From: GWE2-40-63 sp050179685
Lineage (GTDB): Bacteria > Bacteroidota > Bacteroidia > Bacteroidales > SZUA-534
Length of the DNA stretch: 64,000 nucleotides
NCBI GenBank assembly: GCA_050179685.1
Contig: JBFXEW010000006.1
Span: 124,001 to 188,000, forward strand
Reading direction: 5' to 3'
Shown piece by piece: positions 25,636 through 33,976 of this stretch; position 1 is the first letter of the stretch; each line of letters starts with the position of its first letter. The notes beneath the pieces were generated by a model. That model was not told the origin of the DNA, ran no database searches, and saw nothing but the letters and a program-made list of their open reading frames with translations. The translations under genes and the position numbers were made by a program.

Positions 25636-26120
25636 AAACCCAGCTGGCGCATCAGGGAATCGAGTTCGCGCCAGCTTTTTCCTTTGCTAAAGCTGGCTGC
25701 TTCTTCGGGTTTTAGCTGTTGCATTAAAACCTGGTACATACCCAGGCGCTTGATGCGCTTTTTCAGGATGGCGCCTTCCTTGTTTTCTTCGGCCACCATT
25801 CCCGCATAAAGCACCGTAAACCATAAAGCGGTTTTTTCCTGATGATGCGGTAAGTACGAAAGATTTATGGTGTCGATAAGGGCAAGTACCTGTTCGTCGA
25901 TGGTTGCGGTGGTTTTTTTGTAAATACTTACAAAGTCGTTATACACTTTGTTTTCGGGATAACTTAAGTTGATTTTTTGAAGTTCGGTAAAATAAACAGC
26001 GTCTTTTGGAGCGTAACGTTCGCCATTGGGTGCTACCAAATAAACGCACCAGTCATCAATTTTTCCTTTATCGAAAACTACTTTTTGTTGGTTTGGTAGC
26101 AGTTTTATCAGGCGTTCCAT
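25632..26120 (-). CDS. Conserved hypothetical protein paired with Dam methylase
   Basis: The 162-residue soluble protein begins MERLIKLLPNQQKVVFDKGK, and has a C-terminal basic segment KKRIKRLGMYQVLMQQL and SFSKGKSWRELDSLM. I do not recognise a catalytic motif. It starts 2 nt after the Dam stop codon, so the two genes are almost certainly cotranscribed. It might modulate the methylase or act on methylated/unmethylated sites, but this is inference. It contains no PD-(D/E)xK or HNH motif that would make it a restriction enzyme. Confidence 0.7.
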   Translation of the reverse strand: MERLIKLLPNQQKVVFDKGKIDDWCVYLVAPNGERYAPKDAVYFTELQKINLSYPENKVYNDFVSIYKKTTATIDEQVLALIDTINLSYLPHHQEKTALWFTVLYAGMVAEENKEGAILKKRIKRLGMYQVLMQQLKPEEAASFSKGKSWRELDSLMRQLGF

Positions 26121-26122
26121 GC

Positions 26123-27025
26123 TTAGTAACCGTAATTGGTAATCAACAATTCGTTTAGTTCGCCGCGTTTGCTGGCTACTGAATTTATAGCCCGTCGGGC
26201 TTTCACCCGTTCAATGTGGTAACTGGCATATAAGTCATCAAAAAAGGGAGAATCATTTGCTGCTACCTTCACATCAGAGTTGCTTAGCATCCATTTATGG
26301 CCATTTGCGTGAACCTTATCGCAAAAATTCCTGAGACGGGTTTGTTCTGCATCGTCAAAATTATTATTTGCATAGGCATTAAAGCTCGATGTGGTATTTA
26401 TTGGTTTGTATGGCGGGTCGAAATAAAAAAAGGTCTGCTTGCCGGCATAATTAAGAGTTTCCTCAAAATCACCATTCAGTATTTTTACTTTTTCAAGGGC
26501 TTTGTTAACCCGTCGTAGGTTGGTCTCGTCGCAAATGGTGGGTTTTTTATAACTGCCCATGGGCACATTAAACTGGTTGTGGCTATTTACCCGATACAAT
26601 CCATTATAACAGGTGCGGTTTAAAAAAATAAATAAAGCCGCGTGGGTGATGCCATCAGCACTTCGCTCGTTAAAAAAAGCCCTTTTCTCATAATAGTAAG
26701 CTTGCTTGGCTGCATGGTCGTTAACAAAACCATGAAATTCGGATTCCCAGTGCTTTAGCACCCCGACCAAATCGTCAATGGCCAGCGCAATAGCTTTATA
26801 GGTGTTTATTAAGTCGGTGTTCAGGTCGTTAATTATCACTCGTTCTATAGCAGGAAAATGTTCGAGCACCCAAAACAATACGGCACCGCTACCTACAAAG
26901 GGTTCAATAAAGGTAAAAGCCTGATCCTTTTTGTAAGGAAAACACCGGGCAATTTGCGGCAGTAGTTGATTTTTGCCGCCAGCCCATTTTAAAAAAGGTT
27001 TGGCCGATTTTTTTTCATGTGTCAT
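26123..27025 (-). CDS. DNA adenine methylase, Dam/DpnM type
   Basis: The 300-residue enzyme has the SAM-binding motif PFLKWAGGKNQLLPQI at residues 10-25 and catalytic motif IV DPPY near 203, the alpha-class arrangement found in GATC methylases such as Dam and M.DpnII. FVGSGAVLFWVLEHFP and FLNRTCYNGLYRVN are also family-typical. It would methylate adenine N6, most likely at GATC (specificity inferred from family). No restriction endonuclease lies next to it, so it looks like an orphan methylase with a small partner gene downstream. Confidence 0.92.
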   Translation of the reverse strand: MTHEKKSAKPFLKWAGGKNQLLPQIARCFPYKKDQAFTFIEPFVGSGAVLFWVLEHFPAIERVIINDLNTDLINTYKAIALAIDDLVGVLKHWESEFHGFVNDHAAKQAYYYEKRAFFNERSADGITHAALFIFLNRTCYNGLYRVNSHNQFNVPMGSYKKPTICDETNLRRVNKALEKVKILNGDFEETLNYAGKQTFFYFDPPYKPINTTSSFNAYANNNFDDAEQTRLRNFCDKVHANGHKWMLSNSDVKVAANDSPFFDDLYASYHIERVKARRAINSVASKRGELNELLITNYGY

Positions 27026-27213
27026 TATGCAAAACTAAACGAATTATACATGCGATCAAGTGAGGGTGGTTCATTTTCTTACCATAAAATGTTGCTGAAA
27101 CGTATGCTTCTTTCAACATAAGCAGGCAAAGGGTTTGAATAAACAGGCAAACCTTTATTTTTCCTGATTTCAAATCCATGTTATATAAATAGTATTTCTT
27201 AGCCTTTTTTCAT

Positions 27214-27221
27214 TAATTTTG
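27214..27221 (+). promoter_or_regulatory. -7 element of the pdxS promoter
   Basis: TAATTTTG matches TAnnTTTG exactly and is 27 nt before the pdxS start codon; the -33 element is not clear. Confidence 0.45.
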
Positions 27222-27247
27222 CGCCAAAATATAAACCTAATTGTGAG

Positions 27248-28129
27248 ATGGAAAATAATCGTTTTGAGCTAAATGCTCAGCTTGCACAGATGTTAAAAGG
27301 AGGGGTGATCATGGATGTTACCAATCCGGAGCAAGCAAAAATAGCCGAAGAGGCAGGTGCTGTTGCGGTAATGGCATTGGAACGTGTTCCGGCCGATATC
27401 CGTGCCAACGGTGGTGTTGCCCGTATGTCGGACCCTGAAATGATTGCAGAAATTCAAGCAGCGGTTTCAATTCCGGTGATGGCCAAAGCCCGTATCGGGC
27501 ATTTTGTTGAGGCCCAGATATTAGAAGCGTTAAAAGTGGATTACATCGACGAAAGTGAAGTTTTAACACCAGCCGATGAAGAAAACCATATTGACAAAAC
27601 AGCATTTAGTGTACCTTTTGTTTGTGGAGCCCGTAATCTTGGCGAAGCTGCCCGTCGTATAGCTGAAGGTGCAGCCATGATTCGTACCAAAGGTGAAGCC
27701 GGAACCGGAGATGTGGTTGAGGCAGTGCGTCACATGCGTCAGATGAATAAAGATATTAAAGTACTTTGCGGTTTAGACCAGGCTGAAGTGATGCCTTTCT
27801 GTAAAGAAAACGGAATTCCTTTCCACATTGCTCAGCAGGTACGCGAATTAGGTCGCCTTCCGGTGGTGAATTTTGCTGCGGGTGGTATTGCTACTCCTGC
27901 CGATGCTGCTTTAATGATGCAATTGGGTTGCGATGGCGTATTTGTGGGTTCCGGTATCTTTAAATCGGGCGATCCTGCATCACGTGCCAGGGCTATTGTA
28001 AAAGCCACTGCATATTTCAACGATCCGGTAAAGGTGATGGAAGCCTCTAAAGGATTGGGCGAACCAATGGTTGGAATTGGAATTTCGACCATGAAAGAAG
28101 AAGATAAGATCGCCAGTCGCGGCTGGTAA
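27248..28129 (+). CDS. pdxS: Pyridoxal 5'-phosphate synthase, lyase subunit
   Basis: The 293-residue PdxS builds PLP from ribose 5-phosphate, glyceraldehyde 3-phosphate and ammonia as a dodecameric (beta/alpha)8 barrel. Signature blocks are GGVIMDVTNPEQAKIAEEAG, the catalytic Lys in MAKARIGHFVEAQ, the second Lys in MIRTKGEAGTGD and NFAAGGIATPADAALMMQLG. Ammonia comes from PdxT, encoded next. The two genes are separated by an 81-nt gap with a strong hairpin. Confidence 0.98.
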   Translation: MENNRFELNAQLAQMLKGGVIMDVTNPEQAKIAEEAGAVAVMALERVPADIRANGGVARMSDPEMIAEIQAAVSIPVMAKARIGHFVEAQILEALKVDYIDESEVLTPADEENHIDKTAFSVPFVCGARNLGEAARRIAEGAAMIRTKGEAGTGDVVEAVRHMRQMNKDIKVLCGLDQAEVMPFCKENGIPFHIAQQVRELGRLPVVNFAAGGIATPADAALMMQLGCDGVFVGSGIFKSGDPASRARAIVKATAYFNDPVKVMEASKGLGEPMVGIGISTMKEEDKIASRGW

Positions 28130-28161
28130 CAGAACTTGTATTTGATAATAAAATATAGTTG

Positions 28162-28199
28162 AACCTGCAAAGGAATAAATTTCTTTGCAGGTTTTTATA
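28162..28199 (+). terminator. Terminator-like hairpin between pdxS and pdxT
   Basis: AACCTGCAAAG (28162-28172) pairs perfectly with CTTTGCAGGTT (28183-28193), an 11-bp stem with a 10-nt loop, followed by TTTTTATAA. It looks like a rho-independent terminator placed inside the operon. Confidence 0.75.
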
Positions 28200-28210
28200 A
28201 TTAAAACAAA

Positions 28211-28870
28211 ATGGCAACACGAAATAAAATAGGTGTTTTGGATTTGCAGGGCGGGGTTCATGAACACGTATATCACTTGCAGGCCTTGGGAATAGAACCA
28301 GTCAGGGTAAAAGATGCGGAGCAGTTTAACGATTTGGCCGGTATTATTTTGCCAGGTGGCGAAAGCACCTGTTTAATTCGTTTGTTGAATATTTTTGAAT
28401 TGGCTCCCCAATTAAAGGCAGCACACGCCGACGGGATGAAAATTTGGGGAACCTGCGCCGGAGCCATACTCATTGCCCACGAAATTACCAACGACAAACC
28501 CCAGCTCGATTTAATGGATATTTCTGTGGAACGGAATGCTTTTGGTTATCAGTTAGACAGCTTTAATACCCGGGTCGAAGTACCGAAAGTTTCCAGCGAT
28601 CCGATTGATTTAACTTTTATTCGTGCCCCAAAAATTATTCGTGTTGGAAAAGGAGTAGAGCCGCTGTTACAAATTGACGATTACGTGGCCGCTGCCGAAA
28701 GCGAGCATTGCCTGGCAACGGTTTTTCATCCGGAATTAACGCCATCGCTGGCTTTTCATAAATATTTTGCCGAAAAATGCGGACTAAAAGTTACTACCGA
28801 AACTTTGGAACGCCCCGTACGCACCAGTTGGATGAAACTGGCACGGATTATTCAGCCAGTAAAAAAATAA
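28211..28870 (+). CDS. pdxT: Pyridoxal 5'-phosphate synthase, glutaminase subunit
   Basis: This 219-residue class I glutamine amidotransferase supplies ammonia to PdxS. It has the oxyanion motif ILPGGESTCL, the nucleophile Cys near residue 82 in WGTCAGAILIA, and the His-Glu pair in VFHPELTPS near 173-175. The N-terminus KIGVLDLQGGVHEHVYHL is family-typical. Length is slightly above the usual ~190-200 because of a C-terminal extension (ERPVRTSWMKLARII). Confidence 0.97.
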   Translation: MATRNKIGVLDLQGGVHEHVYHLQALGIEPVRVKDAEQFNDLAGIILPGGESTCLIRLLNIFELAPQLKAAHADGMKIWGTCAGAILIAHEITNDKPQLDLMDISVERNAFGYQLDSFNTRVEVPKVSSDPIDLTFIRAPKIIRVGKGVEPLLQIDDYVAAAESEHCLATVFHPELTPSLAFHKYFAEKCGLKVTTETLERPVRTSWMKLARIIQPVKK

Positions 28871-29504
28871 CGAGTCCTTGAACCCAGAAACTGCTGGGCA
28901 AAATCCACATGTACCGACTACTTGTATAAAGTGCTCCCAAAGTATAATAACATTTATTCATTAAAGGGTTTTATGCTTTGGAATTACTTGTTTTTCTAAT
29001 GTTGTTTTTCAAGATATTTTAATGCCTACATTATTCAATAACTGAGGTTTATTGTAGTAGGTTTCTTCCTCAAAATATAGTATATACATTTATACTTTAT
29101 CATAAAAAATGGTGTCAATATTAGACTGATTAATTAAGGTGAAAACTTTATAGGTTATAAATTTACATAGAACGTTAGTTGTATAAGTGTTTTATATTAC
29201 CGCGCTTTTTGTTAATTGATTTCAATGGCTTACAGGCAATTCAACACCTTGCTTATAGTTACAGATACCATGTTGGCATGAATGGTTATTACCTTTATTG
29301 TCCTTTGCTTTAATAAGATAAAGCGTTAAAAGCAACGAATAAATTTTTTTGAAAAAGATTTAGCTGTATAAGTATTTGCCTTACAGAGAGAAACAGATAT
29401 AATTATACGGTATAAAGGTTACTAATAAACAACACGTTTGGTATCAAGCTCTCTTTTTATTATTATATTTGATACAGTAATGTATAAATTCACTCTTAAT
29501 TTAA
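28871..29504. other. 634-bp AT-rich intergenic region before the GRAS cassette
   Basis: No open frame of note and no RNA gene is visible. The region is markedly AT-rich compared with flanking genes, with many short T- and A-runs. Near its right end a TATATTTG at 29464-29471 fits the Bacteroidota -7 consensus for the cassette's first gene. The length and composition are unusual for this gene-dense window. Confidence 0.6.
29464..29471 (+). promoter_or_regulatory. Probable -7 element for the first STAS-like gene
   Basis: TATATTTG matches TAnnTTTG exactly, 33 nt before the start codon. A TTTG at 29437-29440 lies 23 nt upstream, somewhat beyond the usual -33 spacing. Confidence 0.45.
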
Positions 29505-29897
29505 ATGACTATGGAAGTTTATAAAACATCAACAGTAACGGTAGCAATAGAAGAAAATACTAAGGTGATGACTCAAAAGTGGAATGGTTATTCATCTTCT
29601 CAGGTTTTTCGCGAGGCTATCGACAAATCTTTGGATGCGGTAAAGAAACATGGAGTAAAAGCTATTTTAAATGATACCCTTGATCAGGCAGTAGTAAAAC
29701 CGGAAGATAGCCAGTATGCCGCATCAGTAATGCCAAAACTTTTTATGAGTGGGTTAAAAGCAATGGCAATTGTACTCCCCAAAAGTGTATTTACCCAAAT
29801 GTCGATTAAAAAGTTTCAGGAAGACACCAAAGGTGCCAATATAAAACTTTTTACCAGCACCACTGATGCCAGCGAATGGATTGAAAACAATATTTAA
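29505..29897 (+). CDS. STAS/SEC14-like (SpoIIAA-like) small protein, copy 1
   Basis: The 130-residue soluble protein has the alternating beta/alpha pattern of SpoIIAA-like STAS/SEC14 proteins: VMTQKWNGYSSSQVFREAID, then AILNDTLDQAVVKPEDSQYA, then AMAIVLPKSVFTQMSIKKF, and a final TTDASEWIENNI. It is clearly related to the gene at 32213: in the block PEDSQYAAS...SIKKF, 23 of 39 aligned residues are identical. The STAS phosphoacceptor serine is not obvious, so ligand binding is as likely as partner switching. A second ATG at 29511 is an alternative start. It ends in its own terminator, so it may be transcribed apart from the GRAS gene. Confidence 0.75.
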   Translation: MTMEVYKTSTVTVAIEENTKVMTQKWNGYSSSQVFREAIDKSLDAVKKHGVKAILNDTLDQAVVKPEDSQYAASVMPKLFMSGLKAMAIVLPKSVFTQMSIKKFQEDTKGANIKLFTSTTDASEWIENNI

Positions 29898-29924
29898 TAT
29901 ATACCGAATTATTTCTATCATAAC

Positions 29925-29970
29925 AATAAAAACAACACGAAAGAATGCACGCTTTGGTGTTGTTTTTATT
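29925..29970 (+). terminator. Strong terminator after STAS-like copy 1
   Basis: AATAAAAACAACAC (29925-29938) pairs perfectly with GTGTTGTTTTTATT (29957-29970), with four more pairs inside after one mismatch. The 3' arm itself supplies the T-run. Confidence 0.8.
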
Positions 29971-30043
29971 TTCTGTTTGCAAACAATAGTTGTGCTAAGC
30001 CTGAATGTTTGATTTCTTTTTTACTAATTAAAAATTCATTGTT

Positions 30044-31117
30044 TTGAAATCATTTGCAATTCCCAGTGTTTACGAGGCATTAAATCTTGTAATGAAGTAC
30101 TATCCTGATAATTTTAATGAAAAAGCCAGGGTTGAAATAGAAACGCTTTTTGCTCATTGCCTGGAAGGACTCTCTGACGATTCTGAAAAATTCCTATCCT
30201 CACTTTTCATAAAATCCTTAAAGAATCACATTTCTTTTACTTCCATAAACGAACACATCTATTTAAAAAAGTACGAAGTTTCTCAAATAGAGCTTTTTGA
30301 CATGCTTATTAAGAAGTTTCCATTTGTTACCATTAGTCAGCAGATTGTAAACGGTGCCATATTAAATGCCATGCAGGATTGCAGCGAAGTAACCATTATA
30401 GATATTGGTATTGGGCAGGGCACTCAAATGGCAAATCTTATTGAACTGGCTTCTGATTTACCAGCTCTTAAAAAGCTTCATATTGTAGGTATTGAACCTT
30501 TTGTCGAAGCCCTGACACATGCAGAAAACACATTAAAGAACTTGGGAGAAAAGGCTCCTTTTGTTATTCAGTTTTATGGGGTAAACAATTTTGCCGAAAA
30601 TTATGATTTTAAAATACCGGTAGCTCAAAGTGATAAATTAATTGTCAACGCATCGTTGGCTTTGCATCACATACAAACATCTGAAAACAGGTTTATTACC
30701 TTACAAAAAATAAAAAACCTGAAGCCCGATGCATTCTTTCTTATCGAACCAAACGTAGATCATTTTGAGCCGAATTTTTATCGACGGTTTCAAAACTGCT
30801 ACCAGCATTTCTACAGCATCTTTCAGGTTATTGATAAGCTGGACTTAAAACCCGATTATAAAAATGCATTCAAACTATTTTATGGTCGTGAAATTGAGGA
30901 TATTATTGGTAAGCAGGATAGTAGCCGTTTTGAAAAACATGAGCCGGCTTTTCGTTGGATTGAGAAGCTGCATCAGGCTGGTTTTAAGCTCAACACCAAT
31001 TATTTTGATTTTCCGGTTGAAACGCCAATCGGACTTAAAATAGCGATGCACCCCGAAGGGTTTTTAGGTTTTACTTACGGAACCGAAACGGTTTTAGCCA
31101 TTATGTATGCAAAATAA
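30044..31117 (+). CDS. Bacterial GRAS-family protein (predicted SAM-dependent methyltransferase)
   Basis: The 357-residue protein follows the GRAS domain plan of plant DELLA/SCARECROW proteins: VTISQQIVNGAILNAMQ, then the Rossmann motif VTIIDIGIGQGTQMANLIEL (~118-135), LHIVGIEPF, LIVNASLALHHIQ (~200-210), LKPDAFFLIEPNVDHFEPNF (~230-247) followed by YRRFQNCYQHFYSIF, FYGREIEDIIG, and FEKHEPAFRWIEKLHQAGFK. Bacterial GRAS proteins have been proposed to be small-molecule methylases. The glycine-rich loop and the acidic residue after beta-2 (EP) are kept, so SAM binding is plausible. The start is TTG at 30044; the first in-frame ATG is 16 codons later, inside conserved sequence. It lies 5 nt before the aminotransferase gene. 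Confidence 0.82.
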   Translation: MKSFAIPSVYEALNLVMKYYPDNFNEKARVEIETLFAHCLEGLSDDSEKFLSSLFIKSLKNHISFTSINEHIYLKKYEVSQIELFDMLIKKFPFVTISQQIVNGAILNAMQDCSEVTIIDIGIGQGTQMANLIELASDLPALKKLHIVGIEPFVEALTHAENTLKNLGEKAPFVIQFYGVNNFAENYDFKIPVAQSDKLIVNASLALHHIQTSENRFITLQKIKNLKPDAFFLIEPNVDHFEPNFYRRFQNCYQHFYSIFQVIDKLDLKPDYKNAFKLFYGREIEDIIGKQDSSRFEKHEPAFRWIEKLHQAGFKLNTNYFDFPVETPIGLKIAMHPEGFLGFTYGTETVLAIMYAK

Positions 31118-31122
31118 AAACC

Positions 31123-32232
31123 ATGAGTAGCCAATTAATACATTCCAAACTTTCGGAGAATAATATTTTTTCGGGTGAATGCTCAAACGATGCAAAGATC
31201 TTCCTTAATAAAAACGAACAAGGACAAGACACCTCACCCAAGGTGAAAAAAGCAATTCTTCAAGCACTTGATAATCTTTCCTGGAATCGCTATCCCGAGG
31301 CTGAACAGGCAGAGCTTTATGAACTTATAGCAGCTTATGCAGGACTTGCTTCAAACCAGATAGCCCTTGGTGCAGGTGCGGCCAGTTTAATTGGCAACCT
31401 GTTGAATTATTTTGCAATAAATGGCTACCAAATTATAATTCCGGAACCCTCGTACGCCTTTTTTAATCATCACTGTAAGACTTATAATATTCCTTATATC
31501 CCCTGGGTTTTAAACAATGAGCTGCAATACGATATAAAAAACCTTCCCAGGATAACTGATAAATCGGTGCTTTTTATAGTATCGCCCAATAACCCGGTTG
31601 GGAATACTTTTCCGGAAGATAAACTCAGATTGTTGCTTAAGAAGTATCCAAAAACTACAATAGTTTTGGATGCCGTATATCAGGAATATGGAAAATCCAT
31701 TTTCACACCACTAATTAACGAATATGAAAACTTATTGGTGCTTCGTTCTTTTTCCAAAGCCTTTCCGGCAGCCGGCATTAGACTGGGTTATTTGTGTGGT
31801 CAGGCCCAGGTGATAACACTTTATAGAAAACTGGTATTGCCGTATTCCATTAATCTTTTTTCGCTAAGCTATGCAATAAAACTTTTGAGTACGCCCAATT
31901 TTCTTGAGGCCGAAATTCTGAACATAGAGAAAACCCTGATTTTAAGAACTCAGTTATACAATAAACTTTTAAAAGAGTTCAATACCTCACAAATTCGTGT
32001 ATTTCCTTCCGAAGGAAATTTTTTGCTTATACAGTTTGCTACGAAAGAGGACTTTAAAGATGCTACTAATGAATTGGACAAATGTAATATCGAAGTTTTA
32101 AATACATCAAATCATAAAAATCTGGAACACTCAATTCGGGTAAGCATTGGTAGCGAAAAAGAAATGGATTTGTTTTACCAATGTATGAAACAAACACTTA
32201 AAACTGGAATGAATGATGAACATAAAAAATAA
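31123..32232 (+). CDS. HisC-like PLP-dependent aminotransferase
   Basis: The 369-residue fold-type I aminotransferase resembles histidinol-phosphate aminotransferases: IFLNKNEQGQD, ALGAGAASLIGNLL, IIPEPSYAFFNHH, IVSPNNPVGNTF, VLDAVYQEYG and the PLP lysine at residue 212 in LRSFSKAFPAAGIRLGYLCG. The NENP segment of true HisC is NEQG here, and no his genes are nearby, so a different substrate is likely. It is translationally linked to its neighbours: 5 nt from the GRAS gene and 20 nt overlapping the second STAS-like gene. Confidence 0.88.
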   Translation: MSSQLIHSKLSENNIFSGECSNDAKIFLNKNEQGQDTSPKVKKAILQALDNLSWNRYPEAEQAELYELIAAYAGLASNQIALGAGAASLIGNLLNYFAINGYQIIIPEPSYAFFNHHCKTYNIPYIPWVLNNELQYDIKNLPRITDKSVLFIVSPNNPVGNTFPEDKLRLLLKKYPKTTIVLDAVYQEYGKSIFTPLINEYENLLVLRSFSKAFPAAGIRLGYLCGQAQVITLYRKLVLPYSINLFSLSYAIKLLSTPNFLEAEILNIEKTLILRTQLYNKLLKEFNTSQIRVFPSEGNFLLIQFATKEDFKDATNELDKCNIEVLNTSNHKNLEHSIRVSIGSEKEMDLFYQCMKQTLKTGMNDEHKK

Positions 32233-32644
32233 TTATGCCGTGAGAAATTCAGAAATTATTTTTCAACACAAAAACATAACCATTAAGTATTTTCCGGTTC
32301 AACGTTTAATCGTTCAATCGTGGTTCGATTTTGTTGCTTCCGCCGATTTTAGAAAAGCCATTGATTTTACCAGAAATTTTGCAGAAAACAACGAAGTTCA
32401 TTTTATAGTTTCTGATGCACTTAAACAAGCAGCCATTAGTCCAACCGATTCGAGCTATGCCGCAGCGGTGATGCCGCAACTGGTGGCCGCGGGTTTAAAA
32501 GCATTTGCTTTTGTTATTCCCGAGGATATTTTTACCAAAATTTCGCTTAAAAAATTCAGCGATTTGGAGCAAACCCACCAGGTGCAGTATTTCTACGATT
32601 TTGACGAAGCCATAAACTGGATTAAAGAAATTGAGCAAAGATAG
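32213..32644 (+). CDS. STAS/SEC14-like small protein, copy 2
   Basis: The 143-residue protein is a paralogue of the product at 29505 with the same order of motifs: LIVQSWFDFVASADFRKAID, HFIVSDALKQAAISPTDSSY, AFAFVIPEDIFTKISLKKF and DEAINWIKEIEQ. It is longer at the N-terminus. The start codon overlaps the aminotransferase end by 20 nt in another frame, the usual sign of translational coupling. That two diverged copies bracket the same enzyme pair suggests distinct roles, e.g. binding different ligands or a heterodimer. Confidence 0.75.
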   Translation: MMNIKNNYAVRNSEIIFQHKNITIKYFPVQRLIVQSWFDFVASADFRKAIDFTRNFAENNEVHFIVSDALKQAAISPTDSSYAAAVMPQLVAAGLKAFAFVIPEDIFTKISLKKFSDLEQTHQVQYFYDFDEAINWIKEIEQR

Positions 32645-32802
32645 GTTCAGCCAATATAGCTGATAGGTATCGATTAATTTTTAGTTTGTTTATTTCCCGA
32701 GGTTGTCAGATTTTAAAGTGGATAGAATTAGCTCATAGCACAAAATTCCTCGAAATTAGCATTTGAGTGGGGCGGGTTTAAGTGTTTTGCGATTCCAGAA
32801 AT

Positions 32803-32850
32803 AAAACGCCGAACGATTCTGAATTAAGAACTGAACGGCGTTGTTATTTT
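32803..32850. terminator. Terminator between the GRAS cassette and ilvC
   Basis: AACGCCG (32805-32811) pairs with CGGCGTT (32836-32842); a small inner stem TTCT/AGAA sits in the loop. A-run and T-rich flanks suit both convergent units. Confidence 0.65.
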
Positions 32851-32867
32851 TTGTTTGACTATTGCTT

Positions 32868-33914
32868 TTAGGTGTTTTCAGGACGCAGTTTGCGAACCGT
32901 TTGTCCGGCCTGCCACATTTCCGATTCGCGCAATTCTTTCAGTTCCGCTTCGAGTTTTACCCGGTAATCGGTTTTGCTGTTCGAATCGATGGAGCGTTGA
33001 GCTTCGTTTCCTGCGGCAACTTCTTTATACAATTCTTCGAACACCGGTTTGCTGGCATCGCGGAATTTTTTCCACCAGTCTAAAGCCCCACGTTGAGCGG
33101 TGGTTGAGCAGTTGGCATACATCCAGTCCATACCGTTTTCGGCTACCAAAGGCATTAAGCTTTGGGTGAGTTCTTCAACGGTTTCGTTAAACGCTTCCGA
33201 AGGTGTGTGACCGTTGGCGCGCAATACATCGTACTGTGCGGCAAAAATTCCCTGAATGGCTCCCATTAGTGTTCCGCGCTCTCCGGTAAGGTCGCTGTAA
33301 ACTTCGCGTTTAAATGTAGTTTCAAATAAATAACCTGAACCCACACCAATTCCCAGCGCAATTACCCGATCTTTGGCTCGTCCGGTAGCATCCTGAAAAA
33401 CAGCAAAACTGGAGTTCAGTCCACGACCTTGCAGAAACATTCGGCGTAAGCTGGTGCCGCTTCCTTTGGGAGCTACCAGAATTACATCCACATTGTTTGG
33501 AGGAATAATTCCGGTGCGTTCGTGATAGGTTACTCCAAAACCATGTGAGAAATACAATGCTTTACCCGCACTCAGGTGTTTTTTAATGGTGGGCCAAACC
33601 GAAATCTGTCCGGCATCCGACAATAAATATTGTATAATGGTAGCTTTCTGACAGGCTTCTTCAATATCGAACAAATTTTTTCCTTCAACCCAGCCGTCGG
33701 CTTTGGCTTTTTCCCACGATGCTCCGCCTTTACGCTGGCCAACAATTACGTTAAAGCCATTATCTTTCAGGTTAAGCGACTGGCCTGGACCTTGCACTCC
33801 ATAACCAATAACCGCTATGGTTTCGTTTTTTAATGTTTCTAAAGCTTTTTTTAAAGGAAACTCTTCGCGGGTAACCACATTTTCGCTTACCCCTCCAAAA
33901 TTTAATTGCGCCAT
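32868..33914 (-). CDS. ilvC: Ketol-acid reductoisomerase
   Basis: The 348-residue enzyme converts acetolactate or acetohydroxybutyrate to dihydroxy-acids with NADPH and Mg2+. The cofactor loop is AVIGYGVQGPGQSLNLKDNG, followed by VGQRKGGASWEKAKADGW; catalytic acidic residues lie in DLTGERGTLMGAIQG and FNETVEELTQSLMPLV. Length fits the class I short form. It is last in the ilvDBNC operon, 62 nt after ilvN. Confidence 0.97.
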   Translation of the reverse strand: MAQLNFGGVSENVVTREEFPLKKALETLKNETIAVIGYGVQGPGQSLNLKDNGFNVIVGQRKGGASWEKAKADGWVEGKNLFDIEEACQKATIIQYLLSDAGQISVWPTIKKHLSAGKALYFSHGFGVTYHERTGIIPPNNVDVILVAPKGSGTSLRRMFLQGRGLNSSFAVFQDATGRAKDRVIALGIGVGSGYLFETTFKREVYSDLTGERGTLMGAIQGIFAAQYDVLRANGHTPSEAFNETVEELTQSLMPLVAENGMDWMYANCSTTAQRGALDWWKKFRDASKPVFEELYKEVAAGNEAQRSIDSNSKTDYRVKLEAELKELRESEMWQAGQTVRKLRPENT

Positions 33915-33976
33915 TTTTTTCTGTTTTAATTTATTTGTGTTGATTTTTGTTTCTATTGATTTTTTGTGTCATTAAG

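Noticed and set aside
31123..32232. Histidine biosynthesis hisC
   Set aside because: No other his genes are nearby and the NENP-equivalent segment deviates; HisC-like is safer.
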